From positions 184,181-248,180 of the forward strand of contig JAOWBW010001598.1 in NCBI GenBank assembly GCA_026119855.1: a DNA stretch of 64,000 nucleotides. The letters are read 5' to 3'. Origin of the DNA: Campanula takesimana (Eukaryota; Streptophyta; Magnoliopsida; Asterales; Campanulaceae). The notes below the pieces were generated by a model that searched no databases, was not told where the DNA came from, and saw only the letters and a list, made by a program, of their open reading frames with translations. Shown here piece by piece: positions 32,536-46,100 of this stretch; position 1 is the first letter of the stretch; every line of letters starts with the position of its first letter. Made by a program: the position numbers and the translations under genes.

Positions 32536-33132
32536 GTAATAAAAGCTTTCCAATGTAAATAGTGATAGTTACTTTATGTTGTTTTAAATTTGGTGAATGT
32601 AAAAAGTAATTTATTATGTTCATAGAATAAAATTTAAATTTATTTATAATTTTCTTTATTTTAAATTTATTATTTAGAAAATAATCTAAATCCTTTTATA
32701 TTTAATATAGCTATTAGATTAATTTGTTTAATAAGTTTGATTTTTTTTAATAAATTTATTTTATATATGATAATTACTTATTTTATTATATACTTGATTA
32801 TTTAGAAAAAGGATTATTTTTTTACAAAAAATATTTATTTCAATTTTAAACCTTTTGAGTTTCAAAAATTTCACTAAAACCCTTACTAACTAATATCATT
32901 AAAAATCCATCCATTTAGTCGATCACGTGCCATGCACATGGCACTTAACTGACTTTTCTAATGATTTCCGTCAAAAAGCCCTTAACTGGCGAAAATTTCA
33001 CATTTGAAGCCCTGATCTAGCGGGAGGAAAAAACGAGGCCCCTTTTAGACGCACCCCCTGGAGTTCAGGCCCTAAATTGTCATTAACCCAAGAAATAATA
33101 CACTAGAATATTTTTTGCCCCCATTGACGAAA

Positions 33133-33619
33133 GTGAAAAACTGGGAAAAAACATGTTTTTTCCTTAAGTTTTGCGTAAAACGTGTTTTTTAAAATGGAGC
33201 GGTGGCATTTTTGTAAAAGATAAAAAAGGGGGAAGTTGTTTTAAAACAGTCTGTAAATAACTGACGTTTGTCGTAAGTGCCAGTGTTAGTGTTAAAAATT
33301 GACAGCCATGTACACTACCACTTATTAACACAACCACTGGCACTTTTGATAAGTGCTAGTGTAATGACTGTCAAATTTTTTACACTACGACGGGCACTTA
33401 TGAAAAGTTTTAGTTTCATGTTTATAAACACCAGTTTGAATTACTGGCATTTTATAATATTAACACTGATCATTTACGATTCTTTCTAGTTATTTACAAA
33501 AATGTCACCACCAATTTTAAAACCAACAACTATCTGTTTTAAAACTAACACCCGCGTGTTTAAAAAAAACACGTTTTTCCAATTTTTAAGGAAAAACATG
33601 TTTTCCACAAGACGTACTC
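33133..33619. mobile_element. Short MULE-like element
   Basis: Inverted arms around AACATGTTTTTTCCTTAA (33150) and TTAAGGAAAAACATGTT (33586), flanked by the direct repeat TTGACGAAA (33124-33132 and 33620-33628), a 9-bp duplication. Interior has repeated AAGTGCCAGTG / CACTTAT motifs. No coding frame. Termini are imperfect, so the class is moderately supported. Confidence 0.65.
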
Positions 33620-33699
33620 TTGACGAAAATGTAGTTACAATTTTGTTGTTGTGCAATCTTTACCCTCATTAATAAAAATTCATGACTCTGCCACTGCCT

Positions 33700-34530
33700 C
33701 AGATAGATAAGCAATCAGAAAACTTGAGAGAACAACTTCAAAAGGGTGTGATGGGATAATACAAAAATTACACATAGTTAGATTAAGCGGTCTTTTGCCA
33801 CAAATTTTTGAGTTCACCACACTCCTCTCAACAGTGTTCTTGTGGATAATTTTGTCTTGGAGAAGATCCTATGCCCACATTTGAGAAGCTTCCAATCCTA
33901 ATATTTATCCGACGAGCAATGCTAGGGCACAATGAGGTGGTGATATTTTATTGGTTGTAACGATAGTGGACTCGCCACGCTCTAATTAAAAACACCAATA
34001 AATTCACTACACATAGGATTTTGTGAGTAAGATTTTTTTAAACTTTTTGTGCCCCTAGTATTATTCTTATCCGACTTGGTGTAAGTCCTTGTACAAATCA
34101 AATCAGACGACACATCAACAGGGGACATGACCAATTATAAACCGCTCAAAGCATGACCAACCCAATGCAGCACCGGTGCCAAACTCTACACAAGCCGCAC
34201 CAAGATTCTCACTGACAACGATCTTAGTGCGTTTTAGTCAAGATACAATCACTATACAAACTAGTAAAGCACATATATAAAAAGAAACAGTTGACAAGTC
34301 AAATGCGATATTTATCTTAAGACAGAGGGAGTATCATATAAAGAGAATCTGTTACAAAGAACAAGGGCTTTTGCATAATAAGGGTGATTGAAATGTTAAC
34401 AGACCATCTTGGTCTAATATACAAGACTGTCACTTAACTGTTGTAAAAGCACAACAAAGGAGATAATAGTTGGTAACCAAAAGAGAAAGAACAAATATTG
34501 GGAGAATTACATCTACACAAAAAAAAAAAA

Positions 34531-34561
<31 letters not shown>

Positions 34562-34600
34562 CAAAAAAACTCACATATTCAAAAATTGAGGACTTAGTTT
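33700..34600. other. Region downstream of the aldo/keto reductase gene
   Basis: No open frame of interest; includes part of the reductase 3' UTR next to 34600 and an (AAAAC)n stretch at 34519-34567. Confidence 0.5.
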
Positions 34601-37600
34601 CTAAAGAATGGCTGGATCTTTGTATCTTTTGAAGATAGTCTCGATTTCTGCCATCACCTCGGAAGATAAGGGTCTCTCTGTAGTAAAAAAAGCATCAATG
34701 TCTTCTTTCAATTGGTCAACGGAAGTTGCCCCGATAATTGAACTCGCCACAAATGGACGATCTCTCACAAATCCAAGTGCCAACTGAACTGGAGTTAGTC
34801 CGTATTTCTTCCCCATTTCAATATACTGTATTGTTGCTTCCTGGTAAAATGCAAAGTAGATCATGTCACACAATATTCAACGGACTATTTTAAATCTAAA
34901 TTTATTGCTCAAATTTCGTTCATAGTAACGTTAAGAAAGTGGGAATACCATTTTGGGATAATTAAATTGTAACTCACGGTTCATTAGGATAATTAAATCA
35001 ACCTAAAATCATGGCTCAGGTTCATTTGTGGCGACAAAAAAAGTGGGAACACATTTTGGCATTTGGGACAGAGGGAGTACATGCAATGCTAAGATTTAGG
35101 TCTTGCACTTCAGAAATAGGTATACAGAATTTATTAAAATTTACCTCCACACTACGAAAAAGAAGAATGCCAAGGAGACTACATACCTTGGAAATGGATT
35201 TATTATATCGCTCCATGTAGCCAGGGAATAAATTAAGCCTTCCTTTTTTTGCAGCTTCGGAATCTAAATCTAAATACTTGCCCGATAGTGCTCCACCAGC
35301 CAGGGGGGAATACGCGAGTAAGCCAATGTTGTAGTTGTTTGGATGGCACACTTCAACAAGATCAACTGGAAAGAACCAAATTGAAACGTAAATGGTGATT
35401 TCAGTAAAACCATATTCCAATATATTTACAAAACAAATTTTCCAGCTTCTCTTTTCATCTTCCTTCTTTATTCTGATCTAAACAATAATAGTTCCCTTCC
35501 CTGCATAAAAATTAATATACCTTCATCCCAGAATAAGTGTTTACTTAATGTTCTAAATGTCACGATTAGGCGTTGATGAACACTTTTTCTTTTCTAAATG
35601 TCCTAGATAGGTTTTGACTGTACAAGTGCAAATGCCATGAGAAGGGTGCATTAATCTATAATTCACTGGACCTCCCTCTCTCTACCAGCTCAAAGTTTCA
35701 AATAACTTGGTTGAATGACATGACTAGGGATATACTCCATGTTGGGATTGGAGTCAAAACCACGGAGGAGCGGAAGGTCAAAACCAGGAGGAGAAGAAGA
35801 AACGAGAACCGGCTGCAGAGCAAGTGGGCGGCCGCACACAATGGGAGTGTGCGGTCGTACACTTCATCAGAAAGTTGGACCGTGCCACTGGAAGATGGGA
35901 GAAAACGCATTATGGAGTTACGTTTTTTAGGCTGTGGCCCGTTATCCCTTATTCATGCGTGCATATGGCAGCAAGTGGGAGTCCTTGGAGAGTAAGGATA
36001 TTCTATGATGCCCGGACTCGGGTACGAGTGTCGGACACGGGTATGGATCCGAGTGTCGGATACTCCAAATCTCAAAATTACGGACTCGGGGACACGGATT
36101 AGAAGGGTCCAAATTCTGAATTTGGACTCGGCATACATATAACAAAAAAAAAAAATTAGGAAATAATATATCTCAAAACAAAATCCAACAGAATATGTTG
36201 AACAAATATTAGTTATATTGATGGAATAAAACCTTCTTTAAATATCTCAAATTTTTCCTTATTTATCTCTTTTTATTTGAATTATTCCTAAATCACTCCA
36301 TATTATAAAACCTTACTTATTTTTTTACTTAAAACAAAATATTTATTTGGATTATTATAAAGAAATAAAAAATTAAACCAATTACAGTGCAAAAAGTGTA
36401 CTAATAGTAATAATGTCACCAATAATAGAAAGTAAATTTTTAGTTTTTTTTTGCAAAGTAAAATAAAAAGACACCAGACAAATTTTGGAACGGTTTTTCT
36501 AACATGTGCCATTAGGGCACATGTTAAGTGATTTAAATAAGGAAATCGAAGTGTTTATTAAACTTGCTTTAACTCATTCATTTCCATAATTAACGAAATA
36601 TATTGTTTATATATGTAAACTTAAATATTTATGGAAGCATATAAAAGTGTTGAATTCCATATTTAAATCGCTTAACATGTGCCCTTAGGGCACACGTTAG
36701 AAAAACTGATTTTGGAATGGGCCAGTTGTATCCCAATCTCAAAGAAACCAACGAAATAGGGCTCTACGAAAAGATCTTTTCTTTTTCATCGGGTTTTCAA
36801 AATTCGTTCTCTGTCTGCTTCGCTTCCGCTTGAAGATTGATCGTTCGAGAAATGTCTCACCGTCGCATTCTCCGTTCGAAGATGCCACCACCGACGGACA
36901 TTCTATTAAGCAGCTTCCACATCACCGCCCCGTTTCCGCCACTTTCGCCTGGTTCAATTGACGATAGTTTTGTGTGTCCTGCTAAAAAGAGCTCTTGAAT
37001 TCCAGGTTTTTCTTCCCTTTTCATTGCTTCATCTGCACAATTCATTACATCTTTGAACGAGACAAGGGAAAAATATTCAATTGAAATTTGCCGTGTCCCT
37101 TTTCTCTTTGCCGAGTCTGACTCGTATTCCGTGTCCGCACCTATGTCATGTCGTGTCGTGTCGACACGGGTACGGCGCCCTAAAATGCCGAGTCCGAGCA
37201 TCACAGAGGATATTAATTCCTTTTGGAATTAGTTTCCCTAAAATCATTAAATTCCTAATTCCAATTATACTCCTTCTGTCTCTGAGATACTCCCGGGTAA
37301 TTAGGCTTTGATCAGGATTAGGTTTTGTATCCCTATAAATATATGTGACAGCCACCATAATATTTTGTACTTACTTTGTGCTTGATAGGAGAAAGTTAGG
37401 ATACACAAGAGAGCCAAAAAATAGTGTCAAGGAGGGGGATAATCTTTACATATTATAGTGATATCCTGGCTTGTTGCCTCCGGATGTAGTTATATGTTGA
37501 ACGAACCGGGTTAACAAATCTTTGGTGCTATTTGTTCTTTTCGTATTATTATTTATGTGTTGAATTACTTTCTCCATATTGATGACTGCTAGTATGGACT

Positions 37601-40115
37601 AGTGGATGTGGAGACCCCCAAATCCCCGACACTCCACCCGTCTTGGAAAGTTAGTCAAACTTTGACTTTTATGTATGGTCAAATCAATTGAACTTTGACC
37701 ACAATTTTATGAAAATCCAATGATCCCTATGTAATTCTAAAAATTATTATTGTTTCACCATTTGAAATACTATCAAAAACATTTTTTAGAAAAGCATAGG
37801 GACAATTGGATTTCCATTAAATTATGGTCAAAGTTTCATTGAGTTGACCATAAAAGTCAAAGCAAGACTATCTTTCCGGGACGAAGGGAGTGTAACCACA
37901 GACAAATCACAAAGTTCAAAAGTACAAACATTTTAAAGACTATAAACAGCTATAAGGTCAAATTTAAAACAAGAGAAACATCTCTGGTTCTGAATTTCTT
38001 CTGACAGTGGAAAACTCTGTTAGAAAGCTTACTTTCAAACTTGCATCTGACAAGAAGACTGTAGCTGTTTTGAATGCTGACAATCTTTGGTAGTCCTTCA
38101 GCCTTTGCAGCATGTACAAATTCCATGACTCCATATGAAGTTTCATTAGAAACGCCGATGTAGCGTACCTGTACATAATAGTATAATTTTCATGTCACCT
38201 CGATGAAATTAACTAAGCAGCCTAAATCCCAGATTTAACTGTGGTATATTTTTCTTTGAGACACCTGCTTTGGGATTTTTTCTAATATATATTTCGAAAA
38301 TCAAATCAGAATAACTAGTGCCTAGTCAGTAGCTGTATCCCACTCGAGGGATTTTCCACATTTGTAGAATGAAAAGGAGTAAACTACAAAATTGACCCGC
38401 GTACTATTGACCCAGCATCACTTTGACATGCGTACTATGAACTCAGTAATAGTACCACGCGTACTTTACTTTTATTAATTAAAACCCTAAGATTTCTAAC
38501 GCCAGTTAAAAAGTAAATGGGGCTGTTAACAATTTAACGAAAAGTTAGATTAATATTTTTGAAATTGACCCTAGACTTTAAAATGGCCCCCATTATCATC
38601 TTCTTCCTCCCACTTCAATGAACCCAGAAATCATAAACCTCAGTCCTCTCTAATGAACTCCGGCAAAGCGAAATCAATACCAAAAATCCAAGCCCAAACT
38701 CGAAACAACTAAATTCGCCTCCTACCTTCGCCTACTCTCTGTTCTCTTCATCAATTAACCCCAAAATTTCAGAAGCCCCAATTTTAAGAACCCTAAGGTG
38801 TCGGTGGAATAGGTGAATTTGTCTAGATTGGTGGAGCCACCGCGACTGTATACCGGCGGAAATTGTCGGGAACGATATTTTCATCGGGGGAATAGTTGCT
38901 GAATTCATTAGAGCCGTCGATTGGAGTGTCGTAATTTGGGATAATTCCGATCCAGTGTCAGAGAACAATGGCGGCTTCAAGCTCAAGCGTCGCCGCCGCA
39001 AACTACATTTCACGGTCAAATTCCATTTCAAGCATCTCCGATTTCAATTCCAGACGCACATATTCAAACCTCTTCCTCAATACAACCTTGCGCTCCTTCC
39101 GTTTGCGAAAATGTCTCTCTGTACGTAACGTCGCTAGTGATTCAAAGCAAAAACTCAGAGATACTCCTATCAAAGACGGTACTTACAATCTCGTATTTCT
39201 TTTGATTATGGCTAAATCCTTATTTTGATTTCAGATTTTAATTTTTGGAGTTTGAAACTGTAATTGAAGCAAAAAATTTGCTTCTGTTCTTGATTAGGAT
39301 GTTAAAAATGGTAATTGTGCAATGTGCCATCAATTTGTTGGATTTTTACTGTTTCATGAACTGTGGATTATTATTGTTTTGGATGTTAACGTTTGGTGGT
39401 GGTTGGTGGAGGTGGCGGTGGCGGTGACGGATGGAGTAGTTATTATTGTTTTGGATTGATAACAATTAGTGTAGGTGGTGGTGGCGGATGGATTTGGCGG
39501 TGTGTGTGGAGATGGGGCGGCACTTGGCTGGGTTCATTGAAGAGGGAGGAAGAAGATGATAATGGTGGCCATTTTAAAGTCTAGGGTCAATTTCAAAAAT
39601 ATGAATCTAACTTTTCGTTAAATTGTTAACAGCCCCATTTACTTTTTAACTGGCGTTAGAAATCTTAGGGTTTTAATTAATAAAAGTAAAGTACGCGTGG
39701 TACTATTACTGAGTTCATAGTACGCATGTCAAAGTGATGTTGGGTCAATAGTACGCGGGTCAATTTTGTAGTTTACTCGAATGAAAAGAGTAACGGCATT
39801 TAATGCACATGCTAACAATGCTGAATGGGTAGCAAAAGAACAACAGTGGTCAAGCATACTGTAAACATTACCTTTCCTTCTTCAATGAGTTTCTGAAAGG
39901 CCTTGAGCTGATCGACAAATGGCTCGCTTGGCCTCCATTTCGAAGAATCATAAGAGAATTCACCAAACAAGGGCACATAGCGATCTGGCCTGAAGCAACA
40001 TGGTTTGAAGAGTCTAAAAAAATCAGGAACTACATGGTTCACACTTACAACCATGTGTTTCTGCTCGACTGTCTAAACATATACTTATATACATACACAC
40101 AAAGATATATAGAGA

Positions 40116-40194
<79 letters not shown>

Positions 40195-43100
40195 CACCTG
40201 AAATGTCAGAAAACGTATAAACAAGAGAAAGCACCACCTAAAGATTGAAATCTCATTAAAGAATTATTGCACATGAGCTAGTACAACCATTGGGCATCAG
40301 GAAAGTAGCTGTGGCTTGTTCCTTGAAGGAAAGTATAAAGGATTAATAAGGTATTACGTGCGAAGGGTGGTGGATACATAGTAATAGTAGGCATGCACAG
40401 GAAAACATCAACAAAAATCAGCTTTAATGGATTCGGAGGCGCATTTTAGTTCATAATTTCATGGAGTGAAGTTAATTAAAAATTTGTGCAACTGGTAACT
40501 TGTTTGCTGATTTCATGATTTCACCAAGTGCATGATAGATTTCTCTTTCAAAAGTAAATTGAATTATCTTGCAGAAAGCATATGCTAAGCTCCAACTCAT
40601 AACATACGAATATCTGCAAGCAGCTCAATGTATGTTGTTCGAGGAAAAATGCGGTATCCGAGCAGAGCCCATTCCCCATACTATGCCCATGGGAAGAAAC
40701 AACATGCATGCAACAATCCATATAAAAGCAATAAATAAGAAAAAGAACACAATATTTGTCCACTCAGTTTGTCCCACGAATGGACTACGCCTGGAGGCAC
40801 CAAGGCAGGATATTCACTAATATTCACAATCTGTGGTGTTACAATAAAGCTCATGCTATCACCTTATAGAGTCATCAATTACTCTATGTAAACACACCCT
40901 CACACATCTAACCCCTAGACATACACCCGGCCATCCATGGAATGCCCCTATGGGCACCCCCAAAGGAGGCCTACCACTGTCTTAGGTTCTCTTTTGGTTT
41001 TCACAGATTGTCTATTGCTATTTTTCTCGCACACAATGTTTATGGCCATCACTAGGTTTATATAGGCATAAAATTAAATAAGGAATCACAAGAAAAACTA
41101 AATTCCAATCTAGTCAAACAAGGGATCCCTTAATGACTCAAATTTAGTTTCCTCTTCCTTCTTGGTTTTTGTGATATCCCACATCGGTGGGATATTGTAA
41201 CTTGAGTGGTAAATACCAATATTGTCCAAGGACTTTTGGGTGGGCGTGTGGTAAGCCAAGTGGATATTTGTATTCAGTGGGCCAGTGCGTGGTGCTTGTG
41301 TAGTGGACCGGGTCTTCGGTGTCGGGGTGTTATAAATGGTATCAGAGCGGATCAAAGTGGGCTTTGCCGGGGACGGCAAGGATCCAAGGTGGGGGAGATT
41401 GTGATATCCCACATCAGTGGGATATTGTAAGTTGGAGTGGTACCTAAAAGTACCACAAATTACCATAGAATACCAATATCATCCAAGGACTTTTGGGTGA
41501 GTTTGTGGTAAGCGAAGTAGACCCAAAATATTTGTATTTAGTGGGCCTGTGCAGTCCGGTGCTTGTGTACCGGACCTGGTTCAGGCTCAGGTCGTTACGG
41601 TTTTGATTCCACAACCCAACATATGTGAACGTTGCTAATCAGGTGAGTAGAATACACATAAACAAGATCAGGTGAGAAAATACAGGACAAGTTTTAGACT
41701 CTTAAGTTTCCTGCATGTGCTAAGATGTAACCTCAAGCATATTGGAGTTCACAGTTACAATACAACTCACCAATGAATTTGCAGAAGATCAATGTAATCA
41801 GTATTGAGACGCTTCAGACTTTTTTCTACACTTTCTTTGATATTAGCAGCATCAACCCGCACAACCTTTCCATTGTCGCGTAAGTAACTCGATCGCTCTG
41901 AGTAACCAGCAACTTTTGTCGCCAATATAACCTATCATTAAGAGAAATGCTGCTGTACATCAATTCTCCTTAACAGAAAAGAGCAAGATTTTTTCTGAAA
42001 TATAACTTGTTAGATTTACTCTAGTTAAGTAGCTGACAGATCTTCTAGGGAAAGCTTCAAAAGTATCTCCACCATGCTAATAAACATTTACTCCCTCAGT
42101 CCGGGAATAAATGTCATAGTTGAACAGTCAATAATTTTTTAGCTTTTACTTGTATTTCCTTGATTGCCCCAATCTATTCATATGGGTAGAGTGACACCTC
42201 CTATGACATTGCAATGCTTGTGCCTATTAGAATGGGTAGTATAGGAAGATCACCAAACTTCAAACCCTATTTTTAGTAAGGCGACATTTATTTTGGGACA
42301 AACGAAAATGGAAAGTAGGACAGTTATTCCAGAATCCGGACAGAGAGAGTACCATTCAGATGCAATAGAAGGAAAACTGGAACTTTCTAATGGAAAACGT
42401 TAAAGACGTCAGGCTTGATGGCTAATATTAGTGTTCTCTTCGATGATTGAACCGAGTTTCGAACAATAATACACGGAAGCATGTTAATGCCTCTTTTGGT
42501 ATGCATCCTCCCTTGTTCATACTACTAGATCATTTTGGTGTCCTTGTGGACTTTGGCTTGCTTTAGCTTTATGTCAAATTTCTTGTTGTTGGTCCCAAAG
42601 ACACAACAAGGGTATGAAAAGAGACTAGAGGGGGGGGGGGGGGGGTGAATAGCCTATTTAAAATTATCAACCCTTTTTCAAAATTCAACCTTATGCTTAC
42701 TGTTGAGTTTTGTGGTCAAGTAAAAACCACTAGTTCAAAGTAAAATGCACAGCGGAAGTTTTCGATAAAAACGAAGTAGAGTTGTTTTTGAAGTTAAAAC
42801 GACTAGGTAAGCAAATAGTGCGGCAAGCAATATTGCGGTAGTCAATATTGCGGTCGGCAAGGAGGTAAGTGAAATTACCGACAGAGAATATTCACTTGCG
42901 GTAAGATATGGTGCGGTCGGCAAGATTGCGGTAGGCAATCTGCGGTCGGCAAAATGAACAGACAAGCTAGGTTGAAAATGAAAGTTTGTGTCTGAGAGTT
43001 TTGGCAAAAAGATAAGTAGTCAGAAGTGATAACTAAGGTAGTAGGCAAGCAACAAACACAATTTACAACAATTTGAATATCTGTAAAGATCAAAACACTA

Positions 43101-46100
43101 AACGACAAACTAGATTTATATGAACAATAAGAACACTTGCTGAAAGTAAATTTGCAGAAACTAAATAGCAATAAGTAAATGACACGATGATTTGGAAATG
43201 TTCGATCTGTTAAAAGATCTACGTCCTTTACCAAGATGGTCAGTCTTGGATTTTGAATGGAAGTATATATTGATTCTTCTTGAGTACAAATTACAAAGAT
43301 GAAGTATTGAATCAACACCTACTTTCTATGAAGAACAAATCCTAGACTTAGACTTGTGTATCCCTAATGATGCAATCTATGTGATTGATCAATCGGGGTG
43401 GGTGTGTGTAAGAATCAAGAGCTCTATGTAATCTATATGATTGAGAGCCTAATGAATCTTTAAGTGTTGCTGGGCTTGAGATTTGATGTCTTGAAGGTTT
43501 GCTGGAGATCTTTAAAGATTTGAAGGCTAAGGCTCGAAGATTCAAATGATTCTGGAAATCTTGAATATGATCTTCAATCACCAAGTATTTCAACAGCAAT
43601 TTCTCTCTTTGAATCTCAGCACACTTTCAATGAAGAAAGTAAGGGCTATTTATAGCCTTGGGTGAGAGATAGCTGTTAGACAAATTTGGAAGATGATGAG
43701 CTGGAGCATTCTGATTGGAGCTCATATCTTTGTCTTGTAGTTGCAGAAGTTAGTGGTCCAGATGTACTATCTTGTACGACCAAATTCAAATTTGAATTTG
43801 CAACGTTCTGAAACAAGCTTGTCTTTTTCTTTGTTGTGCGGTAGCTAGTCTGCGGTCGCCAATGCGTGCGGTCGCTTCATTTTTGCAGCAACAAGCGGTC
43901 ACTGAGGCTTTGCAACCATTATTGATCATGCGGTTGCCTAACACCATACGGTCGCTTAGTGAGCGGTCGCTCAATAAGTGGTAGGTAGGCAGACTTAGCT
44001 AATTTTCACAACATCAGCAGCAGCAGCATTTCTTCAGAAATTGAGGGGCTGATCTTCTAAGCCTAGCTAAACTAAAAATGGACTTAACTAATGAAGTTGT
44101 AAAACTTCTTACAATAAAACCTAAAGTCCATAAAAAGTAAAATAAGGTTATGAGATCAATCAAATCTAGGTAATAGGAGTGGTTTATAATATGCATACCC
44201 AACACTTGTCGTCCCCTATAAATTGGTATCATTCAGCACAGAGTTTCTTTGTTTTCGGAATGCGTTCATGTGGTTGTTTAGGTTCAGGAGTTTTCACACT
44301 CATTTTAATATTAACAAGCTGTGTTTTGGCAGATCAGAAAAAGAAGATAACTAATTTAAGAGAGACTAGAAAAACTTTCATGTTACCTCAATTAGTCACA
44401 GCAACAACGATATATAGTAACATCAACGATAAACAAATACCTTATCACGAGCTTGAGATTTTAGCCACCTACCAACGTAAAGATCTGTCCTTCCTTGTGT
44501 CTCCTTCTTCGGTGGCACTGGATACTTCAGCCAATTTAACGAAAAATATAAATTACATTGATAATTTTAAGAGACAAATTGACAACAGAACAAGCATTAC
44601 TCAAAATATTAAACGTGACTTAAGCTGAATTAACTTAGAGGTGGAGCTAAATGCATGGTAAAACTAAAAAATTACTAGTCTAAACTTTGTCTAAAAACCT
44701 TTAAAATCATGGATCTTAGTGCAAAAAATGAAAATTTGCCCCCATGTTGTACTGAGAAAAAAAGACACTAAATTTTAATTTGCCCCCTTTTAGTTAGTGA
44801 AAATGTCATTGCCCCCTTCAAAATAATTCTTGGCTCCGCTACTGATAACTTCAATCATAATGAAGACAAATTAGGAGATAAGTAAAGTACAATGCATTTA
44901 GAATCTAGATGAACGTGACGGTTGTAAGATGAATAACAAGTACGCACTGCTCACAATCCTATGGATAACCTGTATACTCCCAAGTTGTTTAGGTATACTA
45001 AGTCAAGGATAAAAAAAAAACAATCCCCACATTGTACAGGCCCTTAATAGAATGATTGACTTTATTTGAAAAAGGGTGCTGCTGAGATGTTCTATTGAAC
45101 AGATCGAAAACAATCAATGCACTCTCCAGCAGTATTCTTATTAACTTAAAAATACAGAAGTTAAAAAATGAAAGTTCAAATGCAAACACCCCCAAATTAA
45201 AGTAAAAAGATAGCAGATCATGAGCCAGATTTTATGCTCGAACAAACAATCATATCTATCATTTAAACCCTTGATAAATTCAAAATTTGATGGAATACGG
45301 TCTAAATTAATTATGAGCAGGTCAATGATTACCAATTGGCACTAGGGTGAAGCACTAGCTTGCTTGAATATTTGACTATGAGTGATGGCAAAATGTTAGC
45401 TTATAGCCTTACAAAGATATCAAAGTGGATGCTTGACTCCATTTGTAAGAGAATGTTGTGCTTATATGAGGGTCATTTTTCATAAACATTTGATGTCTTA
45501 ATGAGCACTTGCAATGATAAATGTGTACAGTAAGGGTGTTTATTTGCATGCAGTAAATAGAACCGCCTTAAGGAAAATGGACATGAATCTAGGGATAGAG
45601 GGAGTAACAGATTTCTATCATCTTTGGAGGCGCTATGAATTGCAATAATTTAAATCACTGCTTGTAAGAAAAACAAGTTAACAGGAATTACTGAGTTGAG
45701 CATAAGAGCTTACAACTTCTGCAGTGTCTAAAGCATTGATGCCTTGCTCAAATGCATAATTGAGGATGTCATGAGCTTCTTTCTCTGTATTCTGCTCCCC
45801 AAATGTCATCTGTAATGTAGAAAATGATCCATAAACAAATAAGAGTCATCTAGCAAATAAGTATCCAACTTGAAGAACATAAACTAAAACTTGTAAACAC
45901 AAACAGTTGGAAAGTAAAACTACATCATAGAGAATATATGTACAGTAGAAGAAAAGGAAGTTGGGGCATGTAAATTAAGGAGATGTGAGATAGTATACTT
46001 TATTCCATAATAGCCATTTATCCTCACTGCTAGGGCAGTAATCCACTGGAGCCAAGCCAAGGTTAATACATTTGGATCTGACGGTTCTAATTCAATTAAG

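Larger units (their letters stand above)
27142..33089. mobile_element. Pack-MULE (GGGTTAATGAC family), 5.9 kb
   Basis: Long inverted repeats of about 170 bp: GGGTTAATGACAATTTAGGG (27142) and CCCTAAATTGTCATTAACCC (ending 33089), with matching blocks such as TTTCGCCAGTTAAGGG / CCCTTAACTGGCGAAA. A perfect 9-bp duplication AAGAAATAA flanks it (27133-27141 and 33090-33098), defining Mutator. Inside are a nested Athila-like element, an antisense F-box fragment and GC-richer CTCCGGCACCGTCC-type DNA on both sides of the nested element that looks like captured gene sequence. No MULE transposase. A second member of the family is at 51497-53494. Confidence 0.92.
26987..33693. mobile_element. CAGTGG-type element split by later insertions
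   Basis: Left end CAGTGGTGGAGCTAGCAAG (26987) and right end ATGACTCTGCCACTG (33693) are inverted repeats of the family at 24999-25241. The element's own DNA is 26987-27132 and the pieces 33099-33123 and 33629-33693, with the shared words TTGCCCCC, GTGCAAAA and AAAATTC. The middle was separated by the MULE at 27142-33089 and the small element at 33133-33619. An original size near 240-300 bp is inferred. Confidence 0.5.

Noticed and set aside
35011..35220. Small + strand frame
   Set aside because: Overlaps reductase exon 7 and intron on the opposite strand; a shadow.
39393..39584. Gly/Trp-rich open frame (GGTGG repeats)
   Set aside because: Low-complexity GGTGG tract in a Pack-MULE; no protein family.
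44179..44628. 149-codon + strand frame with a hydrophobic start
   Set aside because: Antisense shadow of reductase exon 3; the opposite strand gives the conserved aldo/keto reductase text with proper splice sites.
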